This document shows positions 51,414 to 60,326 of a stretch of 64,000 bases of DNA, piece after piece. Numbering within the stretch: position 1 is the first letter of the stretch; every line of letters begins with the position of its first letter. The stretch is taken from NCBI RefSeq assembly GCF_002159705.1, contig NZ_NFJD01000003.1, positions 62,001 through 126,000 of the forward strand. The letters run 5' to 3'. The notes beneath the pieces are model-generated. The model ran no database searches. It was not told where the DNA came from and worked only from the letters and a program-made list of their open reading frames with translations. Made by a program: the position numbers and the translations under genes. Source of the DNA: Elusimicrobium sp. An273 (lineage in GTDB: Bacteria; Elusimicrobiota; Elusimicrobia; Elusimicrobiales; Elusimicrobiaceae).

Positions 51414-52520
51414 ATGAAAACGATCCGCACCGCCGTTATCGGCTTTGGCTTTATGGGCAAAACCCATACCTGTGCCTATCAAGCCCTTCCTTTTTTTTAT
51501 GAACCGCCTTTTACCGTTCAGTTGGCCGCCGTATGCGCCCGCACTTATGAACACGCCCAAGCCGCCTGCCAACGCTACGGGTTTGAACGGGCGGCCAGGA
51601 ATATAGACGACATTTTGGCGCTTCCCGATATAGATGTAATTGATATTTGTACGCCAAACGCCCTGCATGCACCAGCGATTTTAAAAGCGTTGGACGCAAA
51701 AAAACACATTTATTGCGAGAAACCCGTGGCTTGCGGCCCCGCGGAAACCCGCCGGATTTTGGCCCACCCGAACTTAAATAAAGTCATCACCCAGACCGTA
51801 TTTAATAACCGTTTTTTTCCGGCCGCCAAGCTGGCCAAGCAATTTATGCAGGAAAACCGATTAGGCAAAATCCTTTCTTTTCGGGCCCGTATGATTTCGC
51901 CTTCCCACGTAAATGCCGCCACGCCCATTCGCTGGCGCCAAACCCGCCAAACTGCCGGCGGCGGCGTACTGTATGACTTGGGAGCCCACATCATGGATTT
52001 GCTTACCTGGTTGGCGGGCCCCGTAAAAAGCGTGTATACCAAAACGCAAACCGCCTACGCCCAACGCCCCGACGGAAAAGGCGGCCTGGCTGACGTAGAC
52101 ACCGACGACGCCGCCTACGCCGTCGTAACCCTGGCCAACGGCGCCGTGGGTACCGCCGAAGCCAGCAAACTGGCCAGCGGCACCAATACCGATTTGTATA
52201 TTGAAATTCACGGCGACAAAGGCGCTTTGAAAATAGATTTTATGGACGCCAACTGGCTCTATTTTTATGACGCGGCCGCCCCCTACAAAGGCTACACCCG
52301 CATTGAAACCGTTCAAAATTACGCTCAGGCGCATCCTTTCCCGCCGGTACGCCACCCGCTGGGCTGGCTGCGCGGGCATGTGGACGCGCTGTATGAATTT
52401 TTATGCGCCGTGGCGCAAAACCGCCCGGCCAGCCCGTCGCTTGCCGAAGGGCTGTACGTACAAAGCGTGCTAGACGCGATGTATCAATCCGCTTTGGAAA
52501 ACAAGGAAATTATCTTATGA
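51414..52520 (+). CDS. Gfo/Idh/MocA-family NAD(P)-dependent oxidoreductase
   Basis: Cytosolic oxidoreductase of 368 residues acting on sugars or sugar derivatives. Rossmann motif VIGFGFMGKTH, VIDICTPNALHAPAI, EKPVACGPAET with the catalytic Lys, and the C-terminal GGGVLYDLGAHIMDLLTWL region with the conserved Asp and His. Substrate cannot be assigned; inositol, hexuronate or N-acetyl sugars are all possible. GGAGAAG site. Its stop overlaps the ankyrin gene start (ATGA). Confidence 0.88.
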   Translation: MKTIRTAVIGFGFMGKTHTCAYQALPFFYEPPFTVQLAAVCARTYEHAQAACQRYGFERAARNIDDILALPDIDVIDICTPNALHAPAILKALDAKKHIYCEKPVACGPAETRRILAHPNLNKVITQTVFNNRFFPAAKLAKQFMQENRLGKILSFRARMISPSHVNAATPIRWRQTRQTAGGGVLYDLGAHIMDLLTWLAGPVKSVYTKTQTAYAQRPDGKGGLADVDTDDAAYAVVTLANGAVGTAEASKLASGTNTDLYIEIHGDKGALKIDFMDANWLYFYDAAAPYKGYTRIETVQNYAQAHPFPPVRHPLGWLRGHVDALYEFLCAVAQNRPASPSLAEGLYVQSVLDAMYQSALENKEIIL

Positions 52521-53242
52521 AAAAAATAGCCGTTCTTTTAACGGCCCTGGTAGTGATTTACCTAGCGGCCGATTATCACGTGCAGCGTATGCATCAGCTG
52601 GGGGCCAAATTGGTGCAAGACGCCTACCGTGGCGACTTGTTGGCCGTTAAAGAAGATTTAGAACAGGGCGCACCGCCCGAATATGAACTATATTTGCAGG
52701 ATCTCTCCCGTGGATACGGCGGGGTGCAGTTTACCGTGTTGCAGGCGGCCGCCTCCAGCGGAAATGAGGACTTGATCAACTTTTTGCTTAACGAAGGTTT
52801 TTACATAGACTATCCCACCCCGCAAGGGTGGACGCCGCTTTTTATTGCCGTGCGGGACGGGCAGGCCGAGGCCGCCAAATTACTCATCTACCGAAACGCC
52901 GAACTAAACGCCCAGACCGACCGCGGCGCCACCGCCCTGATGATGGCCCTCACGCAAAAATTTCCGTCCGAAAAAGCGCGCGAAGATTTACTGCTTTATC
53001 TGCTAAAACGCGGGGCCAACCCCAACCTGCAAGACACCTCCGGCCATACGGCGCTTTATTATGCGGCCGTCCTGCAAAATGAAAAAGCGGCCGCCTTGCT
53101 CTATGAATACGGCGCCGCTCCGGATGAAGAAGAAAAAGCGCAAATCCGAAAATTGCTGAGCGGCAAAAAAGACGCGGCCGCCAAGAAAATTCTCCGGCTG
53201 CTAAAACGCCATCCCCAACCGGTTTCCGCCAAAAAAGAATAA
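52517..53242 (+). CDS. Membrane-anchored or exported ankyrin-repeat protein
   Basis: 241 residues from the ATG at 52517, which overlaps the preceding stop by four bases (a longer reading from 52403 lies inside that gene). An N-terminal hydrophobic segment (MKKIAVLLTALVVIYLAADY) acts as signal or anchor. Four to five ankyrin repeats follow, for example TVLQAAASSGNEDLINFLLN, GWTPLFIAVRDGQAEAAKLL, and GHTALYYAAVLQNEKAAALL. Charged C-terminal tail. Likely a periplasmic protein-protein adaptor. Confidence 0.83.
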   Translation: MKKIAVLLTALVVIYLAADYHVQRMHQLGAKLVQDAYRGDLLAVKEDLEQGAPPEYELYLQDLSRGYGGVQFTVLQAAASSGNEDLINFLLNEGFYIDYPTPQGWTPLFIAVRDGQAEAAKLLIYRNAELNAQTDRGATALMMALTQKFPSEKAREDLLLYLLKRGANPNLQDTSGHTALYYAAVLQNEKAAALLYEYGAAPDEEEKAQIRKLLSGKKDAAAKKILRLLKRHPQPVSAKKE

Positions 53243-53245
53243 AAA

Positions 53246-53275
53246 AATCCCGGCGAAAAACTCGCCGGGATTTTA
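53246..53275. terminator. Bidirectional terminator
   Basis: Stem AAAATCCCGGCGA/TCGCCGGGATTTT between the ankyrin gene and the converging OsmC gene. Confidence 0.85.
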
Positions 53276-53285
53276 ATTGCGTTTT

Positions 53286-53669
53286 TTATTTAATTTCTAC
53301 CGTATAGGTGATATCTTCGCGCAGGCTGTTGTGCACCGGGCAGCTTTGGGCGGCGCGGGCATAGAACTTTTTCTGCTCGTCCGTTAACGAGGCCGGAAAT
53401 ACAAACGACAGCGCCATGCTGGTTACGCGGCTGTGTTTTTCGTCAAACCCCGGGGTTACATGCAGTTCCGTTCCGGTTACGTTTTCCCCCCGTTTGGACG
53501 CCATAAACCCCACCATCGTCAGCATGCAGGCGCCCAGCGCGGCCGCCAGCAATTCGCCGGGCTGCATATCTTCCCGCGGGTCTAAATAAGCGGAGCGAAC
53601 TTCGCCCGTTTTTCCTTCCAATACGCTTTTGGTTTGTAAATTATCCCCCAATACTGTTTTAATTGCCAT
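53286..53669 (-). CDS. OsmC-family protein (tandem copy 2)
   Basis: OsmC fold, 127 residues from the ATG at 53669 (AGGAGAAG upstream). Redox cysteines in ALGACMLTMVGF (about 55) and QSCPVHNSLREDI (about 106). The CPVH motif and the LTDEQKKFYARAA helix are shared with the next gene, so the two arose by duplication. Likely reduces organic hydroperoxides or senses oxidative stress. 43 bp after its sister; probably co-transcribed. Confidence 0.87.
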   Translation of the reverse strand: MAIKTVLGDNLQTKSVLEGKTGEVRSAYLDPREDMQPGELLAAALGACMLTMVGFMASKRGENVTGTELHVTPGFDEKHSRVTSMALSFVFPASLTDEQKKFYARAAQSCPVHNSLREDITYTVEIK

Positions 53670-53712
53670 AATCTTCTCCTGTGTAATAATTTGCGGGAAA
53701 TTCCCGCTTGAA

Positions 53713-54111
53713 CTAACGCACTTCAACCGTTATTTTTACGTCTTCCCGCAGCGTTTGATGCACCGGGCAGGCGTTTACGGCCGTCTGGTAAAACTTCTTT
53801 TGTTCCGGCGTAAAATGCGCCGGGAACGTAATTTTCAGTACAAATTCTCCCACGCGGCGCGGATTTTGCGCCATTCTTTTTTCTATCTCCACGCGCGCGC
53901 CTTCAAATTGCTCCTTGCGGGTCGCGGCCATTTTGCCCATAATCGTCAGCACGCAGGACGCAAACGCCGCCGCCAGCAAATCCGTGGGCGAAAAACGGCG
54001 GCCTTTGCCCCCGTTGTCCGGCGGCAAATCCGTCTGAATGGTGCTCCCCGTCGGGCCGTGTACCAGCTCGGTTTCGCCGTCGCCGGTATAAGTGCAAGTA
54101 ATTGCGGTCAT
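53713..54111 (-). CDS. OsmC-family protein (tandem copy 1)
   Basis: OsmC fold, 132 residues. Cysteines in AAFASCVLTIMGKM and NACPVHQTLREDV; RRFSPTDLLAAA is the usual start of the central helix. The ATG at 54111 follows CAGGAGATT. It is upstream of copy 2 in the same direction. Third OsmC protein in the window, the first being at 11624 with a different second-cysteine motif. Confidence 0.87.
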   Translation of the reverse strand: MTAITCTYTGDGETELVHGPTGSTIQTDLPPDNGGKGRRFSPTDLLAAAFASCVLTIMGKMAATRKEQFEGARVEIEKRMAQNPRRVGEFVLKITFPAHFTPEQKKFYQTAVNACPVHQTLREDVKITVEVR

Positions 54112-54124
54112 ACAAATCTCCTGT

Positions 54125-54157
54125 AAAAAACGCCCGCCGGACAGCGGCGGACGCTTT
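54125..54157 (-). terminator. Terminator of the dnaJ-like gene
   Basis: Stem of nine bases with one mismatch (CGCCCGCCG against CGGCGGACG) followed by six T in the minus direction. Confidence 0.75.
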
Positions 54158-54161
54158 TATA

Positions 54162-55142
54162 TTAACTAATCTGAGCCAGCTTCGTAAACAGATCTTTCTG
54201 TTCTTTGCTTAGCGTACGCGGCACGTCTATCGTCAGCGTGACATACAGGCTTCCTCTGGCGCTTAAACCTTTGCCGCTTAATTTCAATTTTTTGCCGTTA
54301 TGCGTTCCGGCCGGCACTTTGACCTTTACCGGGCCGTCCAGCGTGGGCACGAAAATCGTTCCGCCCAAGGCGGCCGTCCACGGCATAATGATGACCGGCA
54401 CGTGCAAATCTTCCCCTTCCAGGCGGAACATTGCATGCGGGCGGATTTTAACGATTAAATACAAATCGCCGTTTCCCCGCCGCGTGGGGTTGCCCATTCC
54501 TTTTAATTTGATTTTTTTGCCTTCGCTCACGCCCGCCGGCAATTTGACGGTAACCGTGCGGCCGTTGGGAAGCGTCATCTGCATATTGCCGCCGCGGTGA
54601 GCGTCTTCCATATTCAAGGCCAGTTCGGCTTCCACGTCGCCTGCGGCTTGGCCCGAAGCGGCCGTGCGGCCGAAATTTTGGCCGAATCCGCCAAAACCGC
54701 CGCCGCCCATTCCGCCAAAAATGCTTTGAAAGAAATCGCTGAAATCTCCGCCGGAAAAGGCTTCCGCGCCGCTGTTGCCGGCAAATCCGGAAAAACCGCC
54801 GCCGTTGCCTCCGTAGGAGTATTGTTGGTATTGCTGGTAGGGATTGCCCCCGCCGTACGAAGAAGAAGAACGCGCACGGGACGAAGCACCCCCGCCGCGG
54901 GTATAGTCTTGATAGCCTTGCTCGCCCACCTGGTCGTAAATGGTGCGTTTTTGTTTGTCGGACAAAACGGTGTAGGCCTCGTTGATATCTTTAAATTTTT
55001 CGGTCATTTTGGCCTTTTCCGATTCCGGATGCAAGTCCGGGTGATATTTGCGGGCCATGGTCTTAAACGCTTTTTTGATTTCAGCGTCCGTGGCGTTTTT
55101 GTTCACGCCGAGAATTTTGTAATAATCCTTATATTCAGCCAT
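54162..55142 (-). CDS. DnaJ/CbpA-type co-chaperone
   Basis: Hsp40 co-chaperone of 326 residues that stimulates DnaK. J domain at residues 1-70 with the HPD motif (KYHPDLHP); a long Gly/Ser/Tyr/Phe-rich linker (about 82-165); then two beta-sandwich C-terminal domains (GRTVTVKLPAGVSEGKKI, LDGPVKVKVPAGTHNGKKL). No CxxCxGxG zinc finger, so it is the CbpA/class II type, not DnaJ proper. AAAGGGGGAG site. No dnaK or grpE adjacent. Confidence 0.92.
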   Translation of the reverse strand: MAEYKDYYKILGVNKNATDAEIKKAFKTMARKYHPDLHPESEKAKMTEKFKDINEAYTVLSDKQKRTIYDQVGEQGYQDYTRGGGASSRARSSSSYGGGNPYQQYQQYSYGGNGGGFSGFAGNSGAEAFSGGDFSDFFQSIFGGMGGGGFGGFGQNFGRTAASGQAAGDVEAELALNMEDAHRGGNMQMTLPNGRTVTVKLPAGVSEGKKIKLKGMGNPTRRGNGDLYLIVKIRPHAMFRLEGEDLHVPVIIMPWTAALGGTIFVPTLDGPVKVKVPAGTHNGKKLKLSGKGLSARGSLYVTLTIDVPRTLSKEQKDLFTKLAQIS

Positions 55143-55192
55143 AACTCCCCCTTTCCAGTTACCATTTTATATAATTTTTATAGGTTCGTACT

Positions 55193-56449
55193 ATGTTGCT
55201 TACATCCCAATCCCACAAAACGCCGCTTCAATTACTGCTCACGACGGAGGCCTTCTCGTCTCTGACGAATCAGTTTATGCAAATTTTACTGCCGTGGTAT
55301 ATTCTCTCCACCACCGGCAGCGTTTTGTGGACGGGTGTGGTGGGGTTCTGTGCGCTGCTGCCCAACATCTTTTCTTCCCTGTTTGGCGCACCGGTAATAG
55401 ACAAACTCGGCCGCTCCAAAACCATGCTTTCCTGCGAAGTCATTCAATTGGTACTGCTGGGGATGATTCCCGTGTTAATCGCCTGCGGAAGGGACTGGCC
55501 ATGGCTGATCGGGATGATCATTTTTTTAAGCTCGTTTTTTGACGCGCCCGGCCAGTTGGCGCGCACGGCGCTCTCGCCCACGTTTTCGCGCTATGCGGAC
55601 GTGCCGTTATCCAAAACCTCCGGCATTATTGAAGCGTTTGACGGCATTATGTCCGTGGTGGGGCCGTTGCTGGGCGGCGCCATTATCGCCTTATACGGTC
55701 TGTTGGCGGCGTGGATAGTATGTGCGGCATTTTGTATGGTTATTGTAACGCTGTGCATCGTGGTTTTTACAAACCGCCGCCCGCGCCAGCTGCATCCCGT
55801 GGCTTCGTACCGGGAAGTAACGGCCCACCTGCGGGCAGACCGCAGCCTGTGGGAGCCCATTTTGTTTACCATTCCCACTTTTATTTTGGGCCAATCCTGG
55901 GAGCTGATTCTGCTGCCTACTTATATTTATGAACACGGGTTTAATTCCGTTTATTTGGGCTTTCTGGGGGCGGCGTTTGGCTTGGGTGCGTTTGCCGGCG
56001 CCCTGTGTTTTGCGGCTCTGTCTAAAAAATTTACGTTTTTTAAGTTACTAACGCTTAATTATTTGGGATATTTGGTTTCGGTGTTAGTGCTTTATTTTCA
56101 TTTGCCCACCCCCATTGTGCTGGCGGCCACGGCCGCGTGCGGCATTCCGTTCGGCGCGTTTGGGGCGATGATTATCAGCATTATCCTGCTGCGCACCCCG
56201 CCGCCCTACCGCAGTAAAATGCTGGGCCTGTATGCCACGGCTACCTACACGGTGGAAAGTTTGTGCGTGCTGGGGCTGGCGGCCCTGATCCAAGCGGCTG
56301 GCTTGCAAAATACCTTGCTGTGCGTGAGCGGAGTATTTTTCGGCTTGGTAATAATTAGCATATGGGCCCGCAGAAAAGATGATTTTTGGACTGTTTTATC
56401 GTCGGTAAATAAAAAGTATTTACAAAACAAAACAGATTTACTACAATAA
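55193..56449 (+). CDS. MFS transporter
   Basis: Major facilitator superfamily carrier, 418 residues with about 12 hydrophobic segments. The A-like motif after helix 2 is FGAPVIDKLGRSKTM, and a second half repeat is seen around FCFAALSKK-type loop residues. It resembles the MFS_3/enterobactin-exporter-like drug efflux group. Substrate unknown. No good ribosome site; TATAAT at 55170-55175 lies 17 bases before the ATG. Confidence 0.83.
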   Translation: MLLTSQSHKTPLQLLLTTEAFSSLTNQFMQILLPWYILSTTGSVLWTGVVGFCALLPNIFSSLFGAPVIDKLGRSKTMLSCEVIQLVLLGMIPVLIACGRDWPWLIGMIIFLSSFFDAPGQLARTALSPTFSRYADVPLSKTSGIIEAFDGIMSVVGPLLGGAIIALYGLLAAWIVCAAFCMVIVTLCIVVFTNRRPRQLHPVASYREVTAHLRADRSLWEPILFTIPTFILGQSWELILLPTYIYEHGFNSVYLGFLGAAFGLGAFAGALCFAALSKKFTFFKLLTLNYLGYLVSVLVLYFHLPTPIVLAATAACGIPFGAFGAMIISIILLRTPPPYRSKMLGLYATATYTVESLCVLGLAALIQAAGLQNTLLCVSGVFFGLVIISIWARRKDDFWTVLSSVNKKYLQNKTDLLQ

Positions 56450-56489
56450 TTAGGTAGTAAGAATAATCCGTTTTAAGAAAACAGATTTT

Positions 56490-56561
56490 TCCCCGATAGC
56501 TCAATGGTGGAGCGACCGGCTGTTAACCGGTAGGTTGTAGGTTCGAGCCCTACTCGGGGAG
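56490..56561 (+). tRNA. tRNA-Asn (GTT anticodon)
   Basis: Acceptor stem TCCCCGA/TCGGGGA (56490-56496 with 56554-56560), anticodon stem ACCGG/CCGGT with loop CTGTTAA and anticodon GTT at 56522-56524, and a T arm with GGTTCGAGCC. The discriminator is G56561. The 3' CCA is not encoded (GCATTT follows), so it must be added by nucleotidyltransferase. A terminator hairpin follows directly. Confidence 0.95.
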
Positions 56562-56569
56562 CATTTAGA

Positions 56570-56596
56570 AGAGCGCCTAACGGCGCTCTTTTTTTC
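56570..56596 (+). terminator. Terminator of tRNA-Asn
   Basis: Stem AGAGCGCC/GGCGCTCT with loop TAAC followed by eight T. Confidence 0.85.
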
Positions 56597-56710
56597 GTCT
56601 AGAAGCCCTCTTTTTGTCATTTTCTCCATCGGAGAATTAAACACGCGGCTCGCGCGGAAAAAGCGGACACACGCAGAACGTGTGCCAGCAACATGTCAGC
56701 CGGGAGAACA

Positions 56711-56744
56711 AGTGCAATAATCTTTGCACTCCGGGGGTTATAAT
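56711..56744 (+). promoter_or_regulatory. Inverted repeat and -10 box before the cysteine-repeat gene
   Basis: Perfect 7-bp inverted repeat AGTGCAA-TAATCT-TTGCACT (56711-56730) lies just upstream of TATAAT (56739-56744), covering the -35 position; no consensus -35 is present. This layout fits an activator or repressor site. Confidence 0.4.
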
Positions 56745-56761
56745 AAGAACAGGAGCCGCTT

Positions 56762-57238
56762 ATGAAAAAAACAATTTTTATCGTTTTTTGTGTTGTACTC
56801 CCCTGTCTTGCGTTCTGCACGGAAAGCTATACAACGTCCTGCTCTTACAGAATGTCAAACCAAAACAACACCTGCCTCTCCTGGAAAACTGCTAAAAACG
56901 AGGAAGGTTCCTATACTACTTCTTGCATAGAGAGAACCTCCAACGAATATAAACCCTGCTTCTCATACAAAACCATCCAAAATACGGACGGTTCTTACAC
57001 GACATCCTGTGTGTACAGGACTTCTAATGAATTTCTCCCGTGCTTTACCTGGAGCACCACTAAAAATAATGACGGGTCTTACACAACCACCTGTTCCTTC
57101 AGATCTTCTAGCGAATCGCGTACGTGTTTCGCCTGGAAAACCACCAAAAACGACGACGGTTCTTACAGAACCTCTTGCTCGTACAGGACTTCAAACGATT
57201 TCCAAATGTGCTCCTCTTGGGAAACGACTATTAACTAG
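56762..57238 (+). CDS. Secreted protein of five 28-residue two-cysteine repeats
   Basis: Not a family I recognise. 158 residues; signal peptide (MKKTIFIVFCVVLPCLAF). The whole mature protein is five tandem copies of a 28-residue unit of the form SYTTSC-x10-C-x-x-W-x-T-T-K-N-x-D-G, starting at about residues 22, 50, 78, 106 and 134 (last copy cut to 25). Each unit has two Cys with ten residues between, and a following Trp or Tyr. A regular disulfide-ladder beta repeat is likely. AGGAG site. More AT-rich than neighbours. Possibly a surface or structural protein. Confidence 0.8.
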   Translation: MKKTIFIVFCVVLPCLAFCTESYTTSCSYRMSNQNNTCLSWKTAKNEEGSYTTSCIERTSNEYKPCFSYKTIQNTDGSYTTSCVYRTSNEFLPCFTWSTTKNNDGSYTTTCSFRSSSESRTCFAWKTTKNDDGSYRTSCSYRTSNDFQMCSSWETTIN

Positions 57239-57443
57239 CCGACATATTTGTTTCGTTTTTGCCCGGCCTTATACGCCCATTTTTACCCATGCCGGGGTCA
57301 TGCAGCCGAAATGCCTGTAGTACGGGCCGGCAACTTCACCGTTTTTCACATTCATCTACTGCCTGTGGCGGCGGCAGATCTTTCCGTACGGGGCCCGCTT
57401 ACAAAGGGCAGAAATGCTTTTTTATTTCCAAAAGCTTATTTAC

Positions 57444-57455
57444 TATAATAAAAGT
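57444..57455 (+). promoter_or_regulatory. -10 box six bases before the ktrB start (leaderless pattern)
   Basis: TATAAT (57444-57449), AAAAGT, ATG at 57456; no ribosome site. The 217-bp gap before it (57239-57455) shows nothing else. Confidence 0.5.
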
Positions 57456-58844
57456 ATGGAACCCATTAATTGGCGGGAAGTATACGCCCGCACAAAAGAG
57501 TTTATCAAAACCTCGCTCAAAAAATATTCCGTTTTCCTGCTGCGGCTTACGCCCCACCAAAACATTGCTCAAGCCGTGCTTTCCTACACTTTGCTGGGGT
57601 GGATTTTGCTTTCGCTGCCGTTTATGAATACGACGGACGTGTCGTTTATTGACAATTTATTCACTTCCGCCTCGGCGGTATCCACCACGGGGCTCAGCAG
57701 CGTCAATTTTGCAGAATCGTACACGTTCTTAGGTAAATTGGTGGTTTTACTGCTTATTCAAATCGGCGGGGTGGGGTATATGACTTTTTCGTCGTTTTTA
57801 TTTTTATCCTTTTCTCAACACCACCGCCTGCGCAAAAGCCAGCAAGAAGCTTTAGCGGCCGAGGTTTCCCTGCCCAATACGTTAAAATTGTCCGACTTCC
57901 TTTGGGCGGCCATCGTTTTTACGGTTATTGCCGAAAGTATTGGCGCGGTGTTCTTATTTAACTACTTCCGCCACCACAGCTACGGCCTGTTTGACGCCGC
58001 TTGGTACAGCATTTTTCACAGTGTATCGGCTTTTTGTACGGCAGGGTTTTCCTTATGGAGCAACGGCCTGGAAAATTTTGCGGACAGCAAAACCGTCAAT
58101 ATCGTCATTTCCGCTCTCTCGCTGGCCGGCGCCATCGGGTTTATTGTAGTAACGGATGTGTTTAACTTTATCCGCCGCAAAACCAAAGAAATTACCTACA
58201 CCACCAAAATTATTATCGTCATTACCGCTTGTTTAGTACTCTTTGGCACGGCAACTTTGTTTATTACTACCCCGGGCATTACCCTGTTGGAAGCGTTCTT
58301 CCAAGCCGTTACCGCCATGACCACCGCCGGGTACAATACGGTCAACATTGGCGGATTATCGGCCTGTTCCCTGTTAATTTTAATTTTTCTAATGAGCATC
58401 GGCGGTTCCCCTTCCGGCACGGCAGGCGGTATCAAAACCACCGCTTTTGCCAGCGTGCTGGCCATTACCTACAACCGCCTGCGCCTCAATACCCGCGTAG
58501 AATTTTTGGGCCGCCGCATTCCGCTGGTGCGCCTGTATGCGGCCACGTCTACTTTAATGATCTATATCGTATCGTTGTTTACCAGTATTTTCTTACTTAC
58601 CTGGACGGAAGACCTGCCCTTTCTAAGCCTGGCTTTTGAATCGGCCTCCGCCTTGGGCACCGCCGGGCTTTCTACTGGCGTTACCATGGAGCTTTCCGTA
58701 CTGGGCAAGCTGATTATCATCTTTACCATGCTGGTGGGCCGCATTGGCGTAGTAACCTTCGGCATGGCCCTGTTGGGAACGGATGAGGACGACAACGACG
58801 AACAAGACGAAAAACCGGCCGAACGGGAAGACGTGGCCATTTAA
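57456..58844 (+). CDS. KtrB/TrkH-type potassium transporter membrane subunit
   Basis: Inner-membrane K+ (or Na+-coupled K+) translocating subunit, 462 residues, with four M1-P-M2 units. The four pore loops are seen as SAVSTTGLSS, SAFCTAGFSL, AMTTAGYNTV, and SALGTAGLST, each with the selectivity-filter Gly. Length and short N-terminus favour KtrB over TrkH. The usual cytoplasmic NAD-binding partner KtrA/TrkA is not adjacent. The ATG at 57456 is chosen over 57414 because of the -10 box. rimO follows after 18 bp. Confidence 0.9.
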   Translation: MEPINWREVYARTKEFIKTSLKKYSVFLLRLTPHQNIAQAVLSYTLLGWILLSLPFMNTTDVSFIDNLFTSASAVSTTGLSSVNFAESYTFLGKLVVLLLIQIGGVGYMTFSSFLFLSFSQHHRLRKSQQEALAAEVSLPNTLKLSDFLWAAIVFTVIAESIGAVFLFNYFRHHSYGLFDAAWYSIFHSVSAFCTAGFSLWSNGLENFADSKTVNIVISALSLAGAIGFIVVTDVFNFIRRKTKEITYTTKIIIVITACLVLFGTATLFITTPGITLLEAFFQAVTAMTTAGYNTVNIGGLSACSLLILIFLMSIGGSPSGTAGGIKTTAFASVLAITYNRLRLNTRVEFLGRRIPLVRLYAATSTLMIYIVSLFTSIFLLTWTEDLPFLSLAFESASALGTAGLSTGVTMELSVLGKLIIIFTMLVGRIGVVTFGMALLGTDEDDNDEQDEKPAEREDVAI

Positions 58845-58862
58845 CCCCAAGGAGAACCCTCT

Positions 58863-60146
58863 ATGAAATTTTATTTAATCAGTTTAGGCTGCCCCAAAAA
58901 TTTAACCAACAGCGAAGAATTTTCCGCCCGCCTGCTGGCCAAGGGGCATAAAATGGTCTTCTCGCCCGAAAAAGCGGACGAAATTATCATCAACACCTGC
59001 GGCTTTATTGCTTCCGCCGTCAAAGAAGCCAAAGAAGAAATCTGCTACGCACTGGATTTAAAGCAAAAAGGAATCGTCAAAAAAGTAGCGGTAACGGGCT
59101 GCTTGGTAGAGCGGTTTAAAGAGCAGGTGGAAAAAGAATTCCCGCAGCTGGACACGATTTTTTCCATTGCGGCCCAAGAAAAAGTGGAAGACGCCCTCAA
59201 ACACCGGGGCACCCTGCTGGCGCCGCTGCCCAAAAAGCTTTGGCTTCCCGAATACAAAATGAGCCTTACAGCCCCCCATACGGCCTACTTAAAAGTGGCC
59301 GACGGCTGCAACAACCGCTGCGCCTACTGCACCATTCCGTTTATCCGCGGCAATTACCGCTCCAAACCGATGAACGAAGTACTGCAGGAAGCCAAACTGA
59401 TGATTGAAAACGGCGTAAAAGAAATTTCGTTAATTGCGCAAGACACCACGTCCTACGGCATAGACCTCTACGGCAAGCCCCGCCTGCTGGAACTGCTGGA
59501 AAAATTATTGAAATTAAAAGGCTTAGGCCGCCTGCGCATTATGTACGGCTACCCGCACCGCGTAACCAAAGAAATTGCCAGGCTGATTGCGTCTACCGAC
59601 AAAATTTTTCACTATATAGACATTCCCCTCCAGCACATTGCCGACCCGGTGCTTACCCGCATGAACCGCCATTGCGACGCGGCGCAAATCCGCCGCACGC
59701 TGGATATGCTAAAGACGGAAGTGCCCGATATTTCTCTGCGCACCAATTTTATTGTAGGCTTCCCCGGCGAAACGAAAAAAGACTTCAACGAACTTAAAAA
59801 ATTCGTCAAAGAATACGAATTTGACAATATGGGCGTATTTGAATTTTTCCGCGAGAAAGGAACAGCCGCCTATGGGATGGAGCAAATTCCCGCCCGCGTC
59901 AAACACGAGCGCGCCCACGAACTGGAAGAAGTGCAAAGCCGCGTGATAGACAAAATCAATAAACGCTTGGTAGGCACGGTGCTGGAAGCCATTGCCGACG
60001 GGCCCGATTTTGGCCGCACGTATAAGGACGCCCCGGATATAGACGGCAAAGTAACTTTTACCCGTCCGGTGGAAACGGGCAGCATCTTTAAAGCGCGCGT
60101 GGTAGCCGCCCAAGGATACGAACGCGAGCTGGAACCGATTGAATAA
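58863..60146 (+). CDS. rimO: Ribosomal protein S12 methylthiotransferase
   Basis: Radical SAM methylthiotransferase that modifies Asp of ribosomal protein S12. 427 residues. N-terminal cluster cysteines in LGCPKN, NTCGFI, and TGCLVERF; radical SAM cluster CNNRCAYC near residue 150; C-terminal TRAM domain. RimO rather than MiaB is suggested by the start SLGCPKNLTNSE and by YGIDLYGKPRL. AAGGAG site; likely co-transcribed with ktrB and closed by a terminator. Confidence 0.93.
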   Translation: MKFYLISLGCPKNLTNSEEFSARLLAKGHKMVFSPEKADEIIINTCGFIASAVKEAKEEICYALDLKQKGIVKKVAVTGCLVERFKEQVEKEFPQLDTIFSIAAQEKVEDALKHRGTLLAPLPKKLWLPEYKMSLTAPHTAYLKVADGCNNRCAYCTIPFIRGNYRSKPMNEVLQEAKLMIENGVKEISLIAQDTTSYGIDLYGKPRLLELLEKLLKLKGLGRLRIMYGYPHRVTKEIARLIASTDKIFHYIDIPLQHIADPVLTRMNRHCDAAQIRRTLDMLKTEVPDISLRTNFIVGFPGETKKDFNELKKFVKEYEFDNMGVFEFFREKGTAAYGMEQIPARVKHERAHELEEVQSRVIDKINKRLVGTVLEAIADGPDFGRTYKDAPDIDGKVTFTRPVETGSIFKARVVAAQGYERELEPIE

Positions 60147-60160
60147 ACAAATCTAAAAAC

Positions 60161-60190
60161 AAAACCCCGCTCCTAAGCGGGGTTTTGTTT
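60161..60190 (+). terminator. rimO terminator
   Basis: Stem AAAACCCCGCT/AGCGGGGTTTT followed by GTTTT. Confidence 0.85.
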
Positions 60191-60326
60191 TGCTATCTTG
60201 ACTTAAAAATTCAGACTGTCGCTTGGAACATTCTCTTTTTGAAAAGTGTAACAACTCGCCGTTTCTAACCCATTATTCCCCGGATTAAACGCTGTTTTTT
60301 CAGTAAGATACAAGGAAGGAGCTTTT

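Noticed and set aside
56820-57238. 84-bp periodicity that could suggest a CRISPR-like or satellite repeat
   Set aside because: The repeats are in frame, encode a secreted cysteine-repeat protein and have no conserved spacer structure.
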